This document shows, one piece after another, positions 3,828-6,179 of a DNA stretch of 6,179 nucleotides. The number at the start of each line of letters is the position of its first letter. Within the stretch, counting starts at the first letter, position 1. Source of the DNA: an uncultured Acetatifactor sp. (GTDB taxonomy: Bacteria > Bacillota > Clostridia > Lachnospirales > Lachnospiraceae); NCBI GenBank assembly GCA_934394665.1, contig CAKRRS010000112.1, positions 1-6,179 on the forward strand, written 5' to 3'. The notes under the pieces were generated by a model. It saw only the letters and a list, made by a program, of their open reading frames with translations. It did no database searches and was not told where the DNA came from. The position numbers and the translations under genes are program-made.

Positions 3828-5893
3828 TATATCTTTATATGGCTATTTTGGGATAAGCATTTTTGTATTGTTTCCACAATTTTTTTCCTGTCCAGCGGTT
3901 TGGCAAGATGTGCATTCATTCCCGCAAGCCGGCTGCTGATCATATCATCAGAAAAGGCATTCGCCGACATTGCTATGACAGGGATGGTTTCCGCATCTGT
4001 TCGGTTCAGTGTCCGGATTTTACGGGTCGCATCTAATCCGTTTAACACCGGCATCATGATATCCATCAAAATAGCACTATAATATCCCGGCTCTGATTTT
4101 TCAAACAACTCTACCGCTTCCTGTCCATTTACCGCACCTTCCACTGTCATCCCCTGATCTTCCAGAATAAATCTTGCGATTTCCATATTCAGATCATTAT
4201 CTTCTACCAAAAGTACCCGGAGTCCCTGCAGGGAGATTGTTTTGTAATCCCGGACTACATTGATATCCTCAGGAATACCTATCTTAAATGGTATCCGGAC
4301 CGTTGCGGTAGTACCAACGCCTTTTTCGCTCTCCAGACAGATGGTTCCGTGCAGCCGGTCTGTCAGCTGTTTTGCGATCGCAAGTCCGAGACCGGTTCCT
4401 TCGTATCTGGTACGGCTGCTTTCATTTTCCTGGGCAAACAGTTCAAATGCATGTTCGGTAAACTCTTTGCTCATTCCGATTCCATGATCTTTACAGACAA
4501 ATTCACAGATCACGTTCTTATCATCCAACTGCTCTTCGTTGTAGTTGACAAAGATGGTACTTCCAATGTGCGAAAATTTGATCGCATTGTCGGCAAGAAT
4601 GGATAAGATTCTCGCTGTATAAAGAGGGTTACCTACCAGATACGGATGAGTATACGAACTTTTTTCCCACTCAACGATATACTCTATCTGCTTTTCTTCT
4701 GCTTTGATCTGGGCTGCTTCGTTTGCTGTTCTTAACATATCTGCGATATCAAACGTCACATCCTGTTCGACGCTCTCACCGGATTGCAGCTTATTCATAT
4801 CCAGGATGTCATTCACCATAGATAACAGGTATTTTGACATTTCTCTGATCTTTTTTCTGCATTTTTCCTGCATCTGCAGATCATCCGGAAATTCTTCCGC
4901 CATATCGAGCAGACCCAGGATCCCATTCATCGGAGTGCGGATATCATGGCTCATATTCGACAGAAAACGGGTCTTCATAGCCGTTTCATGCTTTGCTTCT
5001 GCCGCCCTTAAGGCAAGCTGCTGTTCCTTTTTCTTTTCATCATTGATCGTTCTGACGGCACACAGGACATGGGTTACGTGTCCTTGCTCATCTCTTTTTT
5101 TCACGATCAGGCGGGTTCTTCGCCACTCTCCATTCAGGGTACGATACTCCATGGAGACAGTTTCTTTGTCCTGTAAGCGTTCTGCCATTGTTGAAACATC
5201 ACAAAATGCCAGAAATCCCTCCAGATATTCTTCCGCGATCATCTGTTCACAATTACGACGCAGATCTTTGCTCAGACACCCTTTATGCTTTACTGTGCCC
5301 GGAAAGTTTTCTTCTCCGGATACCACCTCATAAGTGTCCGCTTTCAGATCAAATCTGGAAATATAATGATAGCTTTTACCGATTGCTGAAATAATCTCGT
5401 TTTTCAGCATTGCCTCTTCCAGAGCCTTTTTCAGTCTGTCCTGAATCTGTTTCTCTTTTAACAGTACTTCATCAATATGGCGGACTCCCACAAGTATGAT
5501 AAAGTCTGATTCCTCTGCTTCACGCTCCAGTTTCACTGCCTGTACTTCAAAATACTGTCGATCTCTCGCATTGGGAATGCTCCGGTAATGAAATACGAAT
5601 CTGTCCATGCTGCAAAGCTGTTCTTTCAAATATTGATACGAAAAACATTTTTGGAATTCCGGTCTTTCGTCTTCCGGCACATACTCCTTAGCATACTGGG
5701 CCACATAGTCATGAAACAGTTCATACGGCTTCTGTTTTTCATGCAACATTTTAAGTGCATTTGTATTTTGTGCCAGTTTTAGTGTCTCATACCTTCCGGA
5801 ATTAAGGTCCACAACATACATTGCCGTAAAATCTATGCTGAGCTTATCCATGATATATTGACTGTATTGTAACTCTCTCAGAGTATTGTCCAA
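3827..5893 (-). CDS. Soluble hybrid histidine kinase with PAS-like sensor and C-terminal receiver
   Basis: A 688-residue signalling kinase expected to autophosphorylate on His and pass the phosphate to its own receiver. The order is: PAS-like region (about 15-140), a linking helix (140-165), second PAS-like region (about 170-285), coiled linker (285-305), HisKA with the H-box FLSNMSHDIRTPMNG (His316), HATPase with the N-box (Asn436), G1 box DHGIGMS (Asp469), F-box FELFAQE and G2 box GTGLGLAIAKQL, then a REC domain (about 558-680) with the acidic pair Glu564/Asp565, phosphoacceptor Asp611, Ser643 in place of the more usual Thr, and Lys665. No membrane segment or signal peptide is visible, so the signal is cytoplasmic. 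There is no output domain, so an HPt protein or separate regulator outside the window must receive the phosphate. The start is TTG, chosen because a good ribosome binding site precedes it and no ATG or GTG lies upstream in frame; Met15 (5851) lacks a site. It lies 17 bases after a REC-containing gene. Its stop codon's last base is the first base of the inverted-repeat element. Confidence 0.92.
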   Translation of the reverse strand: MDNTLRELQYSQYIMDKLSIDFTAMYVVDLNSGRYETLKLAQNTNALKMLHEKQKPYELFHDYVAQYAKEYVPEDERPEFQKCFSYQYLKEQLCSMDRFVFHYRSIPNARDRQYFEVQAVKLEREAEESDFIILVGVRHIDEVLLKEKQIQDRLKKALEEAMLKNEIISAIGKSYHYISRFDLKADTYEVVSGEENFPGTVKHKGCLSKDLRRNCEQMIAEEYLEGFLAFCDVSTMAERLQDKETVSMEYRTLNGEWRRTRLIVKKRDEQGHVTHVLCAVRTINDEKKKEQQLALRAAEAKHETAMKTRFLSNMSHDIRTPMNGILGLLDMAEEFPDDLQMQEKCRKKIREMSKYLLSMVNDILDMNKLQSGESVEQDVTFDIADMLRTANEAAQIKAEEKQIEYIVEWEKSSYTHPYLVGNPLYTARILSILADNAIKFSHIGSTIFVNYNEEQLDDKNVICEFVCKDHGIGMSKEFTEHAFELFAQENESSRTRYEGTGLGLAIAKQLTDRLHGTICLESEKGVGTTATVRIPFKIGIPEDINVVRDYKTISLQGLRVLLVEDNDLNMEIARFILEDQGMTVEGAVNGQEAVELFEKSEPGYYSAILMDIMMPVLNGLDATRKIRTLNRTDAETIPVIAMSANAFSDDMISSRLAGMNAHLAKPLDRKKIVETIQKCLSQNSHIKI

Positions 5894-5897
5894 TTGT

Positions 5898-5907
5898 TCA
5901 CCATCTT
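5898..5907 (-). promoter_or_regulatory. Ribosome binding site for the TTG-started histidine kinase
   Basis: AAGATGGTGA on the minus strand matches AAGGAGGTGA at eight of ten positions and lies four bases before the TTG at 5893-5891. This is the same geometry as the site at the left edge of the window. It supports the TTG over later Met codons. The ATG inside this site is in another frame and would give only an 8-residue product. Confidence 0.65.
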
Positions 5908-5910
5908 TCT

Positions 5911-6179
5911 CTATTTCATTCCTACCAGATGATTTCGTAAGGTACCGATCAATTCCTCTATATCAATCGGTTTGGATAAGAAGCCATCCATACCATATTC
6001 CCGTGCCCTTTTCCTGTCTTCCGCAAAGGCATTTGCTGTCATGGCAATGATCGGGATCCCTGCCTTCTTTTTATCATCGAAACGTCTGATACACCCGGTT
6101 GCCTGATAGCCATCCATGTTTGGCATCTGGATATCCATAAGTATCAGATCATAAGTTCCCGGTGCCATCTGCTCTACCT
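5911..6179 (-). CDS. C-terminal receiver (REC) domain of a truncated signalling protein, probably a hybrid histidine kinase
   Basis: About 89 codons are visible and the frame stays open to the right edge, so the Met at 6168 is internal rather than a start. The segment is the second half of a receiver domain: the phosphoacceptor Asp in [15 protein letters not shown], the conserved Thr in [10 protein letters not shown] and the Lys in FLSKPID, followed by the last helix and a stop. The first acidic pair of the fold lies outside the window. The sequence style ([20 protein letters not shown]) and the end directly after the domain are typical of receivers at the C-terminus of hybrid kinases, but a stand-alone receiver is possible. 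It is followed after 17 bases by the next kinase, so the two are probably one transcript and may exchange phosphate or heterodimerise. Confidence 0.88.
   Translation of the reverse strand, partial: VEQMAPGTYDLILMDIQMPNMDGYQATGCIRRFDDKKKAGIPIIAMTANAFAEDRKRAREYGMDGFLSKPIDIEELIGTLRNHLVGMK

Noticed and set aside
4704..5333. Plus-strand open frame of 209 codons
   Set aside because: It is antisense to the histidine kinase and consists of Ser/Cys/Ile-rich sequence typical of a reverse-strand shadow; no start signal.
5911..6168. The REC fragment as a complete 85-residue protein starting at the ATG at 6168
   Set aside because: The frame continues upstream with sense codons to the window edge and the fragment lacks the first half of the receiver fold, so this Met is internal.

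Overview
The window looks like a piece of a gut-type Clostridia chromosome, most likely Lachnospiraceae. This is inferred from the gene content (a cytoplasmic GH105 pectin-disaccharide hydrolase, membrane-less hybrid histidine kinases, an RlmD/RlmCD-type methyltransferase without a TRAM domain), near-consensus AAGGAGG-type ribosome binding sites and U-tract terminators. All recognisable genes lie on the minus strand, so the window is read from right to left.

Right part (6179 to 3827): the 3' end of a gene ending in a phosphoacceptor receiver (REC) domain. After 17 bases comes a 688-residue soluble hybrid histidine kinase (two PAS-like regions, HisKA, HATPase, REC) that starts with TTG. The two are probably co-transcribed and may form one phosphorelay.

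Middle (3827 to 3593): a compact 143-bp element with 13-bp perfect terminal inverted repeats. It contains two long interrupted hairpins and begins on the last base of the kinase stop codon. It looks like a small non-autonomous mobile or structured repeat and is the most unusual object here. Just beyond it is a good sigma-A-type promoter for the next operon.

Centre (3578 to 1011): an operon of a GH105 unsaturated rhamnogalacturonyl hydrolase and a 23S rRNA uracil-C5 methyltransferase, joined stop-to-start (TAAATG) and closed by a strong intrinsic terminator. The methyltransferase has a basic, low-complexity N-terminal tail where many relatives carry a TRAM domain.

Left part (958 to 1): a decayed DUF1016/YhcG-type gene, AT-richer than its neighbours. 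It has an internal frameshifting deletion and has lost the end of its PD-(D/E)xK nuclease domain; its remnant runs into an intrinsic terminator. The last 195 bases are a regulatory region for a gene that begins at the window edge. That region holds two identical 9-bp direct repeats separated by 12 bp, the layout of LytTR-family operators, placed upstream of a -10 box that has no good -35. No tRNA, rRNA, CRISPR array or transposase gene was seen, and no convincing gene was found on the plus strand.
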